A stretch of DNA of 64,000 nt, taken from the NCBI GenBank assembly GCA_002189035.1, contig CM007990.1, positions 2,666,001 through 2,730,000 of the forward strand, read 5' to 3'. Each line of letters begins with the position of its first letter. Position 1 is the stretch's first letter. This DNA comes from Utricularia gibba. Taxonomy: Eukaryota > Streptophyta > Magnoliopsida > Lamiales > Lentibulariaceae. Of this stretch, positions 1 to 11,200 are shown one piece after another. The position numbers and the translations under genes are program-made. Below the pieces are notes generated by a model. The model was given only the letters and a program-made list of their open reading frames with translations. It was not told the origin of the DNA and ran no database searches.

Positions 1-36
1 TTTAGAATTCGAGTGTGATGAAAGAGAATGCTGCAT

Positions 37-180
37 TGATAAATGAGAAATTTAAAATTTACGTATCAAATAAATTTAAAATTCTAATTTACACTCAATC
101 ATAAAACAATATTAGGCCTAATATTGTGAAAACTAATGCTATGTGAAAAGCTAATAATGCATTCACATACCTAAAAAAAC
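37..180 (-). repeat. Gypsy-B 3' LTR remnant
   Basis: Positions 37-160 match the start of the LTR at 12515-12660, sharing CGTATCAAATAAATTTA and TTACACTCAATCATAAAACA. The piece starts TGATAAATGAG, an LTR-type TG terminus. The rest of the expected 1.1-kb LTR is not recognisable before the integrase tail, so it appears deleted or strongly diverged. Confidence 0.5.
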
Positions 181-1109
181 TATGTGAAAGATAATTTTGA
201 CCATAACAAAAAGTAACAAGAAAATTCGTACATCAACTCAACATAAGAAGGATAATTCATATCGCACAAAGTAAGCAACATATATTTTTCTAGCATTGAA
301 TAATAAAGGTATTTGAGGTTGAGCATCTTTGCATGTTGCTTGAAGTATGGGATACCCTTACTGGCTATTTTATGTTGTGATTTCCCTTTCTCTTCCTTTG
401 CATATCTACCTAAACTCAAAAACAATGGAATCAAGTTAGGCAAAAAATTTCTCTTTTCGTTTGTACCTATTCCTCCTCATCTACACTTTTGTCTGAGTGT
501 TTTGCTTGTAGTTCTGGCTCTTTTGCTTTCCTTGTTTTGCTCCATGTTCTCTTTGTGACAAGATGTATGTAATCATCCTCCTCCTCAATTGCTATTGTAG
601 CAATTGAGGCTGGCTATCCTTCTCTTGCTAGAATTTGCTCTGGTTTACAAGATTCCACTTCCATTTCACCATTTTCCTCTTCTACATTTTCTCAGGGTTC
701 CTCAGCCCTTGCTGCTGTCATCTCCACTTCAGGTTCAACACTCTCCCTATGTTTGGTACCACTTGATCGGTTGTAGGCATGTTGGAAGAGGTTTTTTTCT
801 ACAATTCTGACAAACACACTGAAAGATTTGAACAAGGTGAACGACAAAAGGGCATTCATCCCCAAATTCACCAAGGGTTTAAGGGCAAATATGTAAAATC
901 TCAATGCTTAATCAAGGATTCTAAACCTAACTCCTTTGTAACCACAACATAATTCCCCTATTTTTTTCAACAGGAACACTAAGCAATGCTCAAAATAACT
1001 CACAACTTGATCTAAAAGAGCAAAATCAAATGATATAAAATAAAATAAATAAAAACATAAAATTGAATAAAATTTCAAACTTGGGTTGCCTCTCAAGAGC
1101 ATCTTTGTT
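181..1109 (-). other. Gypsy-B 3' internal region, no intact gene
   Basis: This stretch joins the integrase tail to the 3' LTR remnant. Minus-strand translation gives only short, charged, stop-riddled pieces (for example around 480-560, rich in K, E and Q). I recognise no domain here. Confidence 0.3.
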
Positions 1110-2304
1110 TCAAGTCTTGAACTCGAATTCTAGCATTTTCTATGTTGTTGTTGTATCCTTCAGGATAAGAACTTCAACTTCCTCCACAAACGTGTTCTAA
1201 GGATTTTTTCATAGAAAATCTTTAATATATGTCCATTCACATTAAATCGTTTTTCATTGTCTTCATCATAAATCTCTATGATCCCATTTGGAAAAAACTT
1301 CCTTCACTACAAAAGGTTCAATCTAGTGTGATTTGAGCTTTCCTAGACACAACTTTAGTCTTGATTGGAACAACAATACTTTCTAGTGAACTTCAAAAGA
1401 TCTTTTGGAAATGTGCTTGTAGTGATAATTTTTAGTCCTAGCCTTCAAATAACTTTGAGCTCTCGTAGTAATCATTTCGTAGTTCTTCCAACTTTAAAAG
1501 CTATAATTTGCTCTGACTTGGATAGAGACCTTCATCGAGATATAGGCTCTTCACAGCCCACGAGACTAACCTGAATGGTGAAGTTCCGACTGACAATTTA
1601 TATGTTGTCCATATTGCCCATAAAGCATCTCTTAGCCTCATTCTCCAGTCCTTCCTATTTAGGTTCACCACTTTCTCAAGGATCCATTTAATTTCTCTAT
1701 TTGATACTTCCGTTTGCCCATTAGTTTGTGGATGGCATGCGTTGAAGGGTTCTACAAAACATTGAACTACTTCAATACGCTCTTTAAGGCCTAATCATAG
1801 AAATGAGTACCTCTATCACTGATCAGCGCCTTAGGAGTCCCATAATAAACAAAAATTTTTTTATATAGGAAATTTTTTACTTTCTTTGCGTCGTCTATCC
1901 TTGTAGGGATAGCTTCAATCCACTCTGATACATAATCAACAACCACTAAAATGTAGTTGAACTCTGAAGAAGTGGGGAATGATCTCATAAAATCAATATC
2001 CCAAACATCAAATAACTCAAATACTAGAATCCCTTGTTAAGGCATTTCATCTTTGTTGGATAAACACTCTTTGGCATGGTGCACAACCTTTGGAATAAGT
2101 GTAAGAATCTTTGAAAATGTGAGGCCAATAACATCCACAGTCTAAAATTTTCCTTGCTGATTGGTTTGATCCATGATGACCATCAAAAGTTCCTACATGA
2201 CAAGAGTCAATAATTCTAGGAATTTCAAACTCATAAACATACCTTCTAATGACACCATCATTACATCTCTTCCACAAATAAGGATCATCTGAGATGTAGT
2301 ATTT
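1110..2304 (-). pseudogene. Gypsy-B integrase (broken)
   Basis: Minus-strand translation shows the zinc-binding H2C2 domain (CHVGTFDGHHG, then KGCAPCQR) around 2070-2210. The integrase core follows around 1800-1990, with YILVVVDYVSEWIEAIPT and the second catalytic-Asp region SDRGTHFYD. The third catalytic region lies around 1720-1760 ([20 protein letters not shown]). Stops and frame changes separate them. The N-terminal end is cut by the Copia-G LTR at 2305. In a working element this enzyme would insert the cDNA into host chromatin; here it is dead. Confidence 0.8.
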
Positions 2305-3808
2305 TGTTGGGTTTCTCGTACACATCCTATGTCTCAAAAGCAGCGGAATTTTAAAAATTTTCAGAAACCCCCAATGCAGATCTTCGAAGACGGTATACAT
2401 CAGACTAAGGGATGCTGAAATACCTTTCAGATGACTTCGTTGTTCACCAACCGCCAATAGGAGACGGCCTCTATGGTATCCACATGTGGAGCACTCCGTC
2501 GATAACCTTCTCAAGGCTCTTGAATGCTGGTCGAATTTCTCAGGTGCTAGTAGAGAAAAACGCCTCCTTGTGGATTAGTCTCTGAGAGCACGAAGACCCT
2601 TCGGAGCAGATCTCAAGATCTAAATCTTTTTCGATAGATATATGGTAACATATCAAATCATATCTCCGTAAAGATCTTATCTTGTGGAGATATGTATATG
2701 TTCCAAATCTTATCTATATATGATCTTTTATTTTGAGTTTAATCAATATTAATCTCAAAATAATTCTCAATTTAATTTATCCACTTTACCAATTACATCT
2801 CATGTAATTGTGTCATTCTATTTTATATTGTTGAGTGACTCCACTATTGTGTGTGACCCTATAGGCTTATTCAATCAAGGCCGTAATAATGGATTGATTA
2901 ATTAACTCTTAATTAATCAAATCCAACATTATCGATCATGAGTGATGTCTAGCAACATATCATGATCCCCAAGATTAAAGAAGAATCAGGTGAACTAATT
3001 AAGCCTTTCCATGACCAGCCACCATGCAATGAACATATTTCATCATACTTCTATCTCATTCGATACTAGAACATGGGTGTGTGTCTTTCTGATGTATCGA
3101 ACTTATAATTGCATTCAAGCAGTAACACTCAATGACCTACTCAAACAATTCGAGTGCCATTACCCTGGGCCCAGGACTTACTGTTAGGCTTTGATGCAAT
3201 TACTTGAGATATGATCTCATCGCTAACATGAGTGATGAATCCTTTATTGATCAATCAACTATCTCCAACCTTAAGGAGTCACATCCCTACTCATCCATAC
3301 TAGGCAAGCCATGGTTAGGCTCCCATTAGTAATGAGCGAAAATGTGAGCTTAAGATCAAGATAACTTTGTTGACCTCAAGTCTAAGCTTACTTGCACGGC
3401 TGTCATATTCGAGATCTTGCTACTAAAACTTGGTTAGCTTCCCATAGTAGCATCTCGAAGATGAGTCATCCAGTGAATCGATTCTCTAATCGACACCCAC
3501 ACATAGGTTCTAGTAATCTCATTACGTCAATTGTGAGAACCATTGCCTAAATAGTTTAGGGAACTCAATGTGTGCCAGCTTATCCATATTTGTGATATCT
3601 TCATTTCACAAATACTCTAGCCAGGGAGTTTTTAACTTGAGCATAAGTGTTTGAAGAATCTCACATTATGATCTCATCATAATTTCTATAGCACATAGAT
3701 CAAGTAGAGAATTTTATCAATGATATAAATTTGATCACAATTCAAAGTAAATATCATAAGATAAGATTTGCCAATGAGTTGATTGTCTCTAGAACACATA
3801 CACTAACA
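2305..3808 (-). repeat. Copia-G 3' LTR, full length about 1.5 kb
   Basis: Runs from TGTTGGGTTTCTCG to CACTAACA on the plus strand, so on the minus strand it begins TGTTAGTG and ends CCCAACA. The polypurine tract AAGTGGGAGAT (rc of 3809-3819) lies just upstream of its minus-strand start, the standard Ty1/copia 3'-LTR junction. The same sequence recurs at 8185-9634 (near full length) and as pieces at 13866-14683 and 15817-16857. It interrupts the Gypsy-B integrase after the flanking bases TATTT. Confidence 0.85.
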
Positions 3809-4325
3809 ATCTCCCACTTGTACTGGAGCCAATGAATCATGTATCTTATAGCAATGGACTCTATGTACTCCATGGACATCCTAGTTCCATTGTGAATGGG
3901 CAGTCAATTCTTGCTTAGAACTTTTTTAAGTGACTGCACCTCCATTTAGGGTGAATATGTATCCTGACTGAGACTTCAAGTCATCATGATGAGATTGGAA
4001 ACATATTCTTTCATTTGGAGATCTTGACCACCATAAATCAAGAACATGCCTTTAGTCCTTCTTAAGTACTTAAGAATGCTCTTGAGTGTAGTCTTATGAT
4101 CCATTCAAGTGTTCGACTGATATATGCTTGTGGCACTTAAAGTATATGACACATCTGGTCTATTATACAACATGGCGTACCTTATTGACCCAATAGGAGA
4201 AGCATATGGGATTCGAGCCATCTAATCCCTATCTTCTTCTATTTTGGGGCACATCACTTTTGAAAGTGCCGTATGTGTCATGGGCAATAAACCTCTCTTG
4301 GAATCAGTCATGTTAAACCTCTTTA
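3809..4325 (-). pseudogene. Copia-G reverse transcriptase/RNase H end with polypurine tract
   Basis: Minus-strand translation reads MTDSKRGLLPM, then IPYASPIGSIRYAMLYNRPD, then LKYLRRTKGMFLIYGG. This is the conserved C-terminal part of Ty1/copia reverse transcriptase passing into RNase H. Several in-frame stops are present. The piece ends abruptly at about 4325, where Gypsy-A gag sequence begins, so most of the copia element is missing. Confidence 0.8.
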
Positions 4326-6337
4326 ACACTTGGCATATTGGTCCTTCAGCAACTTGGCATACTTGGGGACCTGTTCGATCATATCAAGAAGAGGAATAGA
4401 AACATTAACCTTCTTCATCATCTCCATGAAGGTTTTCAGTTCTTTCTTGTCCTTGTTCCTTCTTCGAAGCCTCATCGGGAAGGGTGGCGGTATGACTTAC
4501 AGCTTGATCTAATGAACTTCATTTGCCTCCTTCTCTTGAACATCTTTGGGTGGCTTCGGAACATCACTGTGCTGCACTAGTGAGTCATCTTGATCTTCAC
4601 CAATGATTTCTTCATCAACATCAGAATCGCTGTCTATGAACTCCAGCTCCTTTTCTTCAGATCTGTCCACCTTATTTGTGAACCATGGGTAAGGGTCTGG
4701 TAGGCCAGTTCCATTTCTTAGCGAGATGGCATTTATGTGCTCTGGATTCTACATTGGTTGTGATGGCAGTCCTCCCTTTGTTTCCAAGCGGTTATTTGCT
4801 TGTGCAAGCTGAGCAATCTGGCTTTGAATACAAGTGATTTGACCCTTCATGTCCTGCTCAGCATGCATCTTGGAGGTGCTTTCAGCAAGAGATTTCACCA
4901 TGGCCTCTAAATTGTGATTCGGTTGGTATGGAACCATGTGTTGTTCTGGAGGTCCAGTTATCTGCAATGGTTGAGAGGGTCCAGTGATAGTGTTCTGAGG
5001 AATACCAGGTGGGTTACCTAATGATGGTGCTTGACTAGGGGGTGCTGGCTATCTCCAACAAAAACCAGGATGATCTCTTCGAGGCATCTGATAATTTCCA
5101 TAGTTGTACGTCCCTCCTTGGTTCTGATAAAAGGCATTGACTTCTTCAACCGACATTTTAGGGACTCTCAATCCAGAGTCAATGTGAGATGACATAGAAC
5201 TTGAGGTTCCTTGATATCCTTCTTTTTGTTGAAGCAAGGCTTGAAGACCAAACTTCAACGTGTCGCTCATTGCTGCAAGTTGACAATACTTCTGAGTTTT
5301 CCACTCCATAGACCGCTTTTGCTGTTCCAATGTTTCCACCAGATGGTCTATAGGAGTTGTCATAACAATTGGCTATGAAATAGGAATTAGCAGCCATTTG
5401 TTCAATGAGTCTTCAGGCATCAGCACTGTGAGGGTTCGCTAATAGTGATCCATTACAAGTGGCATTCATCTATCCTCGAATCATAGGAGTCAATCATTCA
5501 TAAAAGTGCTGCAAGATCTAGCCTTCAATGAGTCCATGCTGAGGATAGGAGTTGTAGATTTGGTTGAAATGATCATAGTATTCCTATAAGTTTTCTCCTT
5601 TGCTCTGCATCATGGTTGTTAAGGTATAGCAATCCAAAAAATTTTGAACCATCTACTCCCATGTGGCGATAGCTAAAGGGGGAAGTCCATAGAGCCACTC
5701 CAAAGCTCGTTCGATAAGACTTAAGGGAAAAACTCTAAGCTTGACTTGATTCTTCGTGGCTGCCTTGGGTCGCATGGATGCACAACCCATATGCAGCTCA
5801 CATAGATGACGGTTAGGGTCGTCATTTTCCCTTCCAGCAAACTTTGGAAGCGTCTGGAATAAGTAAGGACGTAGCTCATAGTCTTCTTCTCCATCAAAGA
5901 TGATGCATAAGGGACGGTCTGAGTGATTTGCAGTGATTTCCTCCTTGATGGTCTGTAATGCTGGCCCACGGTTAGCGGGCAGTAATATTGGAAAGTTTCC
6001 ATGAGGTTGTTCTCTCTGGGTCTCAGGCACTACTAGTACTCCAACGGGTACATGTGCTACCATGATGTCTCTAGTGGTTGAACAGGATGTCTACTCTCTC
6101 TTTTTAGCAGCAAAGTTTCGTTCCACCTCTTTGTCCAAAGATATAGAACTTCTCGGTAAGATCTCAAGCTTGGACGAGCCCTTGATGGACCTAGCTGCAT
6201 AAAAAGAGAAAAACAGAGTAGAAACGCAAACAAGGAAAAGAAAAAAAAACAGAAAGAAAAAGGAAAAAGAAAAGAAGAGAAAAGTGAAAAATAAAACGAA
6301 ACTCACACATGCAACACCAAACACAAAAAAATTCAAC
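4326..6337 (-). pseudogene. Gypsy-A gag and linker (broken)
   Basis: The minus-strand protein pieces run in order from 6063 down to 4326. The piece at 5653-6063 carries the retrotransposon Gag core (QVKLRVFPLSLIERALEWLYG). The pieces at 5049-5363 and 4749-4967 resemble the Gag-Pro linker of Athila-type elements. The tail at 4330-4420 reads IPLLDMIEQVPKYAKLLK, a segment typical just before the gypsy protease. Frameshifts and stops separate the pieces. Protease, RT and integrase of this element are missing beyond 4326. A lysine/phenylalanine-rich stretch at 6191-6330 is low-complexity 5' leader. Confidence 0.75.
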
Positions 6338-6355
6338 TCCCCGGCAACGGTGCCA
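6338..6355 (-). other. Gypsy-A primer-binding site (tRNA-Asp type)
   Basis: The minus strand reads TGGCACCGTTGCCGGGGA six bases past the LTR end. It is complementary, bar one base, to the 3' end of plant tRNA-Asp and is characteristic of Athila/Tat-group gypsy elements. It marks the LTR at 6362-7665 as the 5' LTR. Confidence 0.8.
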
Positions 6356-6361
6356 AAAATT

Positions 6362-7665
6362 TGATGCGTGTCGTTTCCACAAAAAATTTTAATATTTTTT
6401 AAAACTCATAAAACACAAAAGCGTAGTACGGGTGTCGAACACAGGGAGTTGTTTTTTAGAGAAAGGTGAGGTACACCGAATACAACTGTCACGATTTGTA
6501 AACGGTTTTGAAGGTAAAGGTGCGAGAAACGTTGATGATGAAGCTTGAGTAAGGGAATAAGAGGGGTAACCTTAAATAAAGTAAATGTTCCTAGGTTTGG
6601 AATCCTGTCCAGCTATGTTCGTTGCGTCATCACTATTCTCTGGTCTTCTCGAGTACTCGGTTATAGGAGTAAGGAATTGCCTACCCTTCCTTACACTCTC
6701 TTGCAAGAAGGCACGGAAATAGCCCGATGTTGCTCCTCCTTGGATGAACGTGAGAATAAGAGGTCCTGCTAGCGTACCCTCATGGCCGAATTGCGCGCAT
6801 GTGCCCAAGTGTTGCCAATGACCCAATGAGTCCAGATACGAGGTCACTACCTGTCCATTGATCCTGAGGTATGGCCATAGACAAAACGTAGTCTTCCTCC
6901 TGCCAAAAGGGCGAGAGTTGGTGCTTTCCACCTTGCTCCTCTTCAAAACCCGCAGGTAGTGATAAGCTAACCATGAATCTTGAATAAGGGGACTGTTACA
7001 GAAAGACTGCAACATAGTCACACGAAGACATACGAAACCCGTTCGGATTCAAAGAAGAGATGAAGATAGGCTAATGAAACATAGATCTGAGGCTGTTCCA
7101 ACCCAGAAACTCAAGTTTCTAGCCGCGAACGGCCATACAAACTAAAGAAAACGAAAACAAGATTCTAGAGAGAAGCTAGAGGAAAATCCTCTAGAGAGAG
7201 AAACAAAGGTCTACACTAAACTAACTACTGCTTGTCCATTGTCTGAATAGCACTGAACTTCAATGAGAGTTTGAGATTTCGTGTGCCTATGGTTCTACTG
7301 AACTTGGGATGACTTGCAAGCAACGTCTGCTCTGACATTGGTACGCTAATGATGTTGCCTATCAGAGACTCCCGTGTTCCGCACGTCAAGGCTCATGATT
7401 AGGCGTCTGCAGTCTTCCGGAAATCAAGGGAATGTCAGCTCAGGAAGATCCAATTTGTTACCATCTGATGCCCTCTTTCTCTCACTTCCTCTAGAAAAAC
7501 TAGATAAAACTTAGCAAAATTATTAGATAAAATACAAGATTTAGGATAATTACCCTAAACTAGATAAAAACCTAAATCTCATATTATAGACTCCTCATTA
7601 GACATTTCTAATCACAATAAGACATAAAAACAACCTAAAAAATAGTAAGAAAATGACACTTAACA
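6362..7665 (-). repeat. Gypsy-A 5' LTR
   Basis: On the minus strand it begins TGTTAAGTGTC (7665) and ends GACACGCATCA (6362), next to the PBS. Two other copies are seen: 9635-10810 (plus strand, 5' end missing) and 40171-41276 (plus, solo). The five bases before its start, read on the minus strand, are TTCAC (7670-7666). An open frame of about 150 codons runs through it on the minus strand (6572-7021) and is partly conserved in the other copies. Confidence 0.85.
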
Positions 7666-8184
7666 GTGAATAATTATCTTTTGAGAGTGAACAACTATGT
7701 TATCATCTCTACTAGTCTTAGCTTTGACCAAGAATTGTAGTTGCTCGAGGTGCTGATAAAAAACAAGAAGACAATTGGTTGGGCCTTGACAGATGTTGAT
7801 GGAATCTTTCTTTTATATGCATGAGTAAGATTCTTTAAGAAGATGGAGCCAAACCTATTCGTCAACCACAAAAAAGTCTCAACGCAAACATGATTAAAAA
7901 TAGAAATTATTAAACTTCATGATACAAGTATCATCTACTCCATCATAGATAGTCAATGGGTTAGCCCAATCCATGTGGTTCCAATGAAAACTAGCATGAT
8001 GATGGTGGAGACTGAGAAGGGAGAGTTAGTGCCATAGAGAATCCAAAATGGGTGGTATGTTTGCATAGACTATAGGAAATTGAATGAAATGACTAAAAAG
8101 GACAAGTATCCTTTACTTTTCATTGATCAAATGCTCAAAAAATTAGCAGAAAAATCATTTTTTTTTCTTTTTAGATGGTTATTC
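7666..8184 (+). pseudogene. Gypsy-B reverse transcriptase fragment (inverted)
   Basis: Plus-strand pieces read GWALTDVDGI, then DSQWVSPIHVVPMKT, then IQNGWYVCIDYRKLNEMTKK and DKYPLLFIDQMLKKLA, ending at LDGYS. This is the N-terminal half of gypsy reverse transcriptase, with stops. It is cut by the Copia-G LTR at 8185. Its strand is opposite to the Gypsy-B protease and integrase on either side, which supports an inversion. Confidence 0.75.
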
Positions 8185-9634
8185 TGTTGGGTTTCTCGTA
8201 GACATCGTATGTCTCAAAAGCAGCGGAATTTGAAAAATTTTGAGAAACCCCCAACGCAAATCTTGGAATACGCTATACATTAGACAAAGGGATTCTAAAA
8301 TACCTTTCAGATGACTCCGTTGTTCACGAACCGCCAATAGCAGACGGCCTCTATGGTATCCACACGTGGAGCACTCCGTCGATAACCTTCTCAAGGCTCT
8401 TGAATGCTGGTCGTATTTCTCAGGTGCTAGTAGAGAAAAACGCCTCCTTGTGGATTAGTCTCAGAGAGCACGAATACCTTGGAGCAGATCTCAAGATCTA
8501 AATCTTTTTGATAGATATATTTGTGACATATCAAATCATATCTATATGAGATCTTTTTTTTTAAGTTTAATCAATATTAATCTCAAAATAATTCTCTATT
8601 TAATTTATCCACTTTACCAATTACATCTCATGCAATTGTGTCATTCTATTTTATATCGATGAGTGACTCCACTATTGTGTGTGACCCTATAGGCTTCCTC
8701 AATCAAGGCCATAATAATGGATTTATTAATTAACTCTTAATTAATCAAATCCACCATTATCGATCATGAGTGATGTCTAGCAATATATCATGATCCCCAA
8801 GATTAAAGAAGAATCAGGTGAATTGATTGAGCTTTTCCATGACAATCAACCATGCAATGAACATCTTTCATCATAATTTTATCTCATTCGATACCAGAAC
8901 ATGAGTGTGTGTCTTTCTGATGTATCGAACTTATAATTGCATTCAAGCAGCAACACTCAATGACCTACTCAAACAATTCGAGTGTCATTACCTTGGGCCC
9001 AGGACTTAATGTTAGGCTTTGATCCAATTACTTGAGATATGATTTCATCGCTAACATGAGTGATGAATCCTTTATTGATCAATCAACTATCTCCAACCTT
9101 AAGGAGTCACATCCCTACTCATCCATACTAGGCAAGCCATGGTTAGGCTCCCATTAGTAATGAGCGAAAATGTGAGCTTAAGATCAAGATAACTTTGTTG
9201 ACCTCAAGTCTAAGCTTACTTGCACGGCTGTCATATTCGAGATCTTGCTACTAAAACTTGGTTAGCTTCCCATAGTAGCATCTCGAAGATGAGTCATCCA
9301 GTGAATCGATTCTCTAATCGACACCCACACATAGGTTCTAGTAATCTCATTACGTCAATTGTGAGAACCATTGCCTAATCAGTTTAGAGAACTCAATGTG
9401 TGCCAGCTTTTCCGTATTTGTGATATCCTCATTTCACAAATACTCTAGCTAGGGAGATTTAACTTGATCATGCGTGCTTTAAGAATCTCACATTATGATC
9501 TCATCATAATTTCTATAGCACATAGATCAAGTAGAGGATTTTATCAATAATATAAATTTGATCACAATTCAAGTAAATATCAAAAGATAAGATTTGCCAA
9601 TGAGTTGATTGTCTCTAGAACACATACACTAATA
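8185..9634 (-). repeat. Copia-G LTR, near full length
   Basis: About 1.45 kb closely matching 2305-3808 along its whole length, from TGTTGGGTTTCTCG to CACTAATA. No copia internal sequence adjoins it. The left flank is TATTC and the right flank is Gypsy-A LTR sequence (GCGCA), so there is no target duplication. Its right edge is therefore probably a rearrangement breakpoint rather than a clean solo-LTR end. Confidence 0.85.
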
Positions 9635-10810
9635 GCGCACACGTGGCAAGAAGTGAGAGAATGAGGGCATCAGATGGCGACAAATTGGATCTTCCCGAGG
9701 TGACATTCCCTTGATTTCCGGAAGACTGCAGACGCCTAATCATGAGCCTTGACGTGCGGAACACGGGAGTCTCTGACAAACGACATCATTAGCGTACCAA
9801 TGTCAGAGCAGACGTTGCTTGCAAGTCATCCCAAGTTCAGCAGAACTATCGGCACACGAAATCTCAAAGTCTCATTGAAGTTCAGTGCTATTCAGACAAT
9901 GGACAAGCAGTAGTTAGTTTAGTGTAGACTTTTGTTTCTCTCTCTAGAGGATTTTCATCTAGGTTCTGTCTAGAGCCTTGTTTTCGTTTTCTTTAGTTTG
10001 TATGACCGTTCGCGGCTAGAAACTTCCGTTTCTGGGTTGGAACAGCCCCAGATCTATGTTTCATTAGCCTATCTTCATCTCTTCTTTGAATCCGAACAGG
10101 TTTTGTATGTCTTCGCACGACTATGTTGTAGTCTTTCTGTAACAGTCCTCTTATTCAAGATTCATGTTTAGCTGATCACTACCTGCGGGTTTTGGAGAGG
10201 AGTAAGGTAGAAAGCACCAACTCATGCTCTTTTGGCAAGGGGAAGACTACGTTTTGTCTGTGGCCGTACCTCAAATCAATGGACAGGTAGTGACCTTGTA
10301 TCTGGACTCATTGGGTCATTGGCAACACTCAGGCACACGTGCGCAATTCGACCATGAGGGTACGCTGGTAGGACCTCTTATTCTCACGTTCGTCCAAGGA
10401 GGAGCAACATTGGCCTATTCACGTGCCTTCTTGCAAGAGAGTATAAGGAAGGGTAGGCAATTCCTTACGCCTATAACCGAGTACTTGAGAAGACCAAAGA
10501 ATAGTGAAGACACAACGAACATAGCTGGATAGGATTCCAAACCCAGGAACATTTACTTTATTTAAGGTTCATTGCTTACGTTTATTTCTGTTGTATGTTC
10601 AAAAACCCTCTTATTCCCTTACTCAAGCTTCATCACCAACGTTTCTCGCACCTTTTACTTTCAAAATCGTTTACAAATCGTGACAGTTGTATTCGGTGTA
10701 CCTCACCTTTCTCTAAAAAACAACTCCCTGTGTTCGACACCCGTACTACGCTTTTGTGTTTTACGAGTTTTAAAAAATATTAAAATTTGTTGTGGAAACG
10801 ACATGCATCA
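9635..10810 (+). repeat. Gypsy-A LTR, 5'-truncated
   Basis: Matches the LTR at 40171-41276 from about 155 bases inside its start (GCGCACACGTGGC) to the terminal CATGCATCA. It is followed by TTCAC (10811-10815) and then Gypsy-B protease. The reading frame seen in the sister LTRs persists at 10224-10532, with a stop near its end. A Copia-G LTR replaces the first 155 bases. Confidence 0.85.
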
Positions 10811-11200
10811 TTCACTTCGTTCATATCCAACATAATCTTATTTTCATCAAAAGATAATTTAATGATGCTTCCCAAGGATAATAGTCGTATCTCTTGAACT
10901 TCTGTAGGCATGTTCACCACATAGAAGTCTCCTAGAAACACCAATTGTTCAATTTTTACGAAAATATCTTCAACTGATCCTTTTGGGGAGATCACTCTTC
11001 GATTTACAAGCTCAATTCACACTCCTAAAACTTGTAAAGGTCCTAACCTGAAAGTCTCATAAATAGAAAATGATATTATGTTGATAAAGGTCCTTGAATT
11101 TCTCCATTAACTTCCAAGTAAGAAGCACCGAGCAACTCTCACTTAGCTTCAAGTAAGTCAATATATTTCAAAATTGTCAAATTTAATTGGGTATTGACTA
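10811..11200 (-). pseudogene. Gypsy-B aspartic protease fragment
   Basis: Minus-strand translation gives RRVISPKGSVEDIFVKIEQ, then FLGDFYVVNM and LSFDENKIMLDMNEV. This is the C-terminal half of the retropepsin-like domain of Athila-type gypsy elements (usual form: P-x-G-x-x-E-D-V-x-V-x-V ... F-x-x-D-F-x-V-x-D-M). Upstream, around 11100-11140, ASYLEVNGEIQGPL is less certain. The domain is interrupted by the Gypsy-A LTR insertion. Confidence 0.7.

Noticed and set aside
2047-2514. 155-codon open frame joining an integrase zinc domain to a novel N-terminus
   Set aside because: The first 70 or so residues come from the Copia-G LTR (the same residues appear at 8179-8394). It is an accidental fusion at the insertion point.
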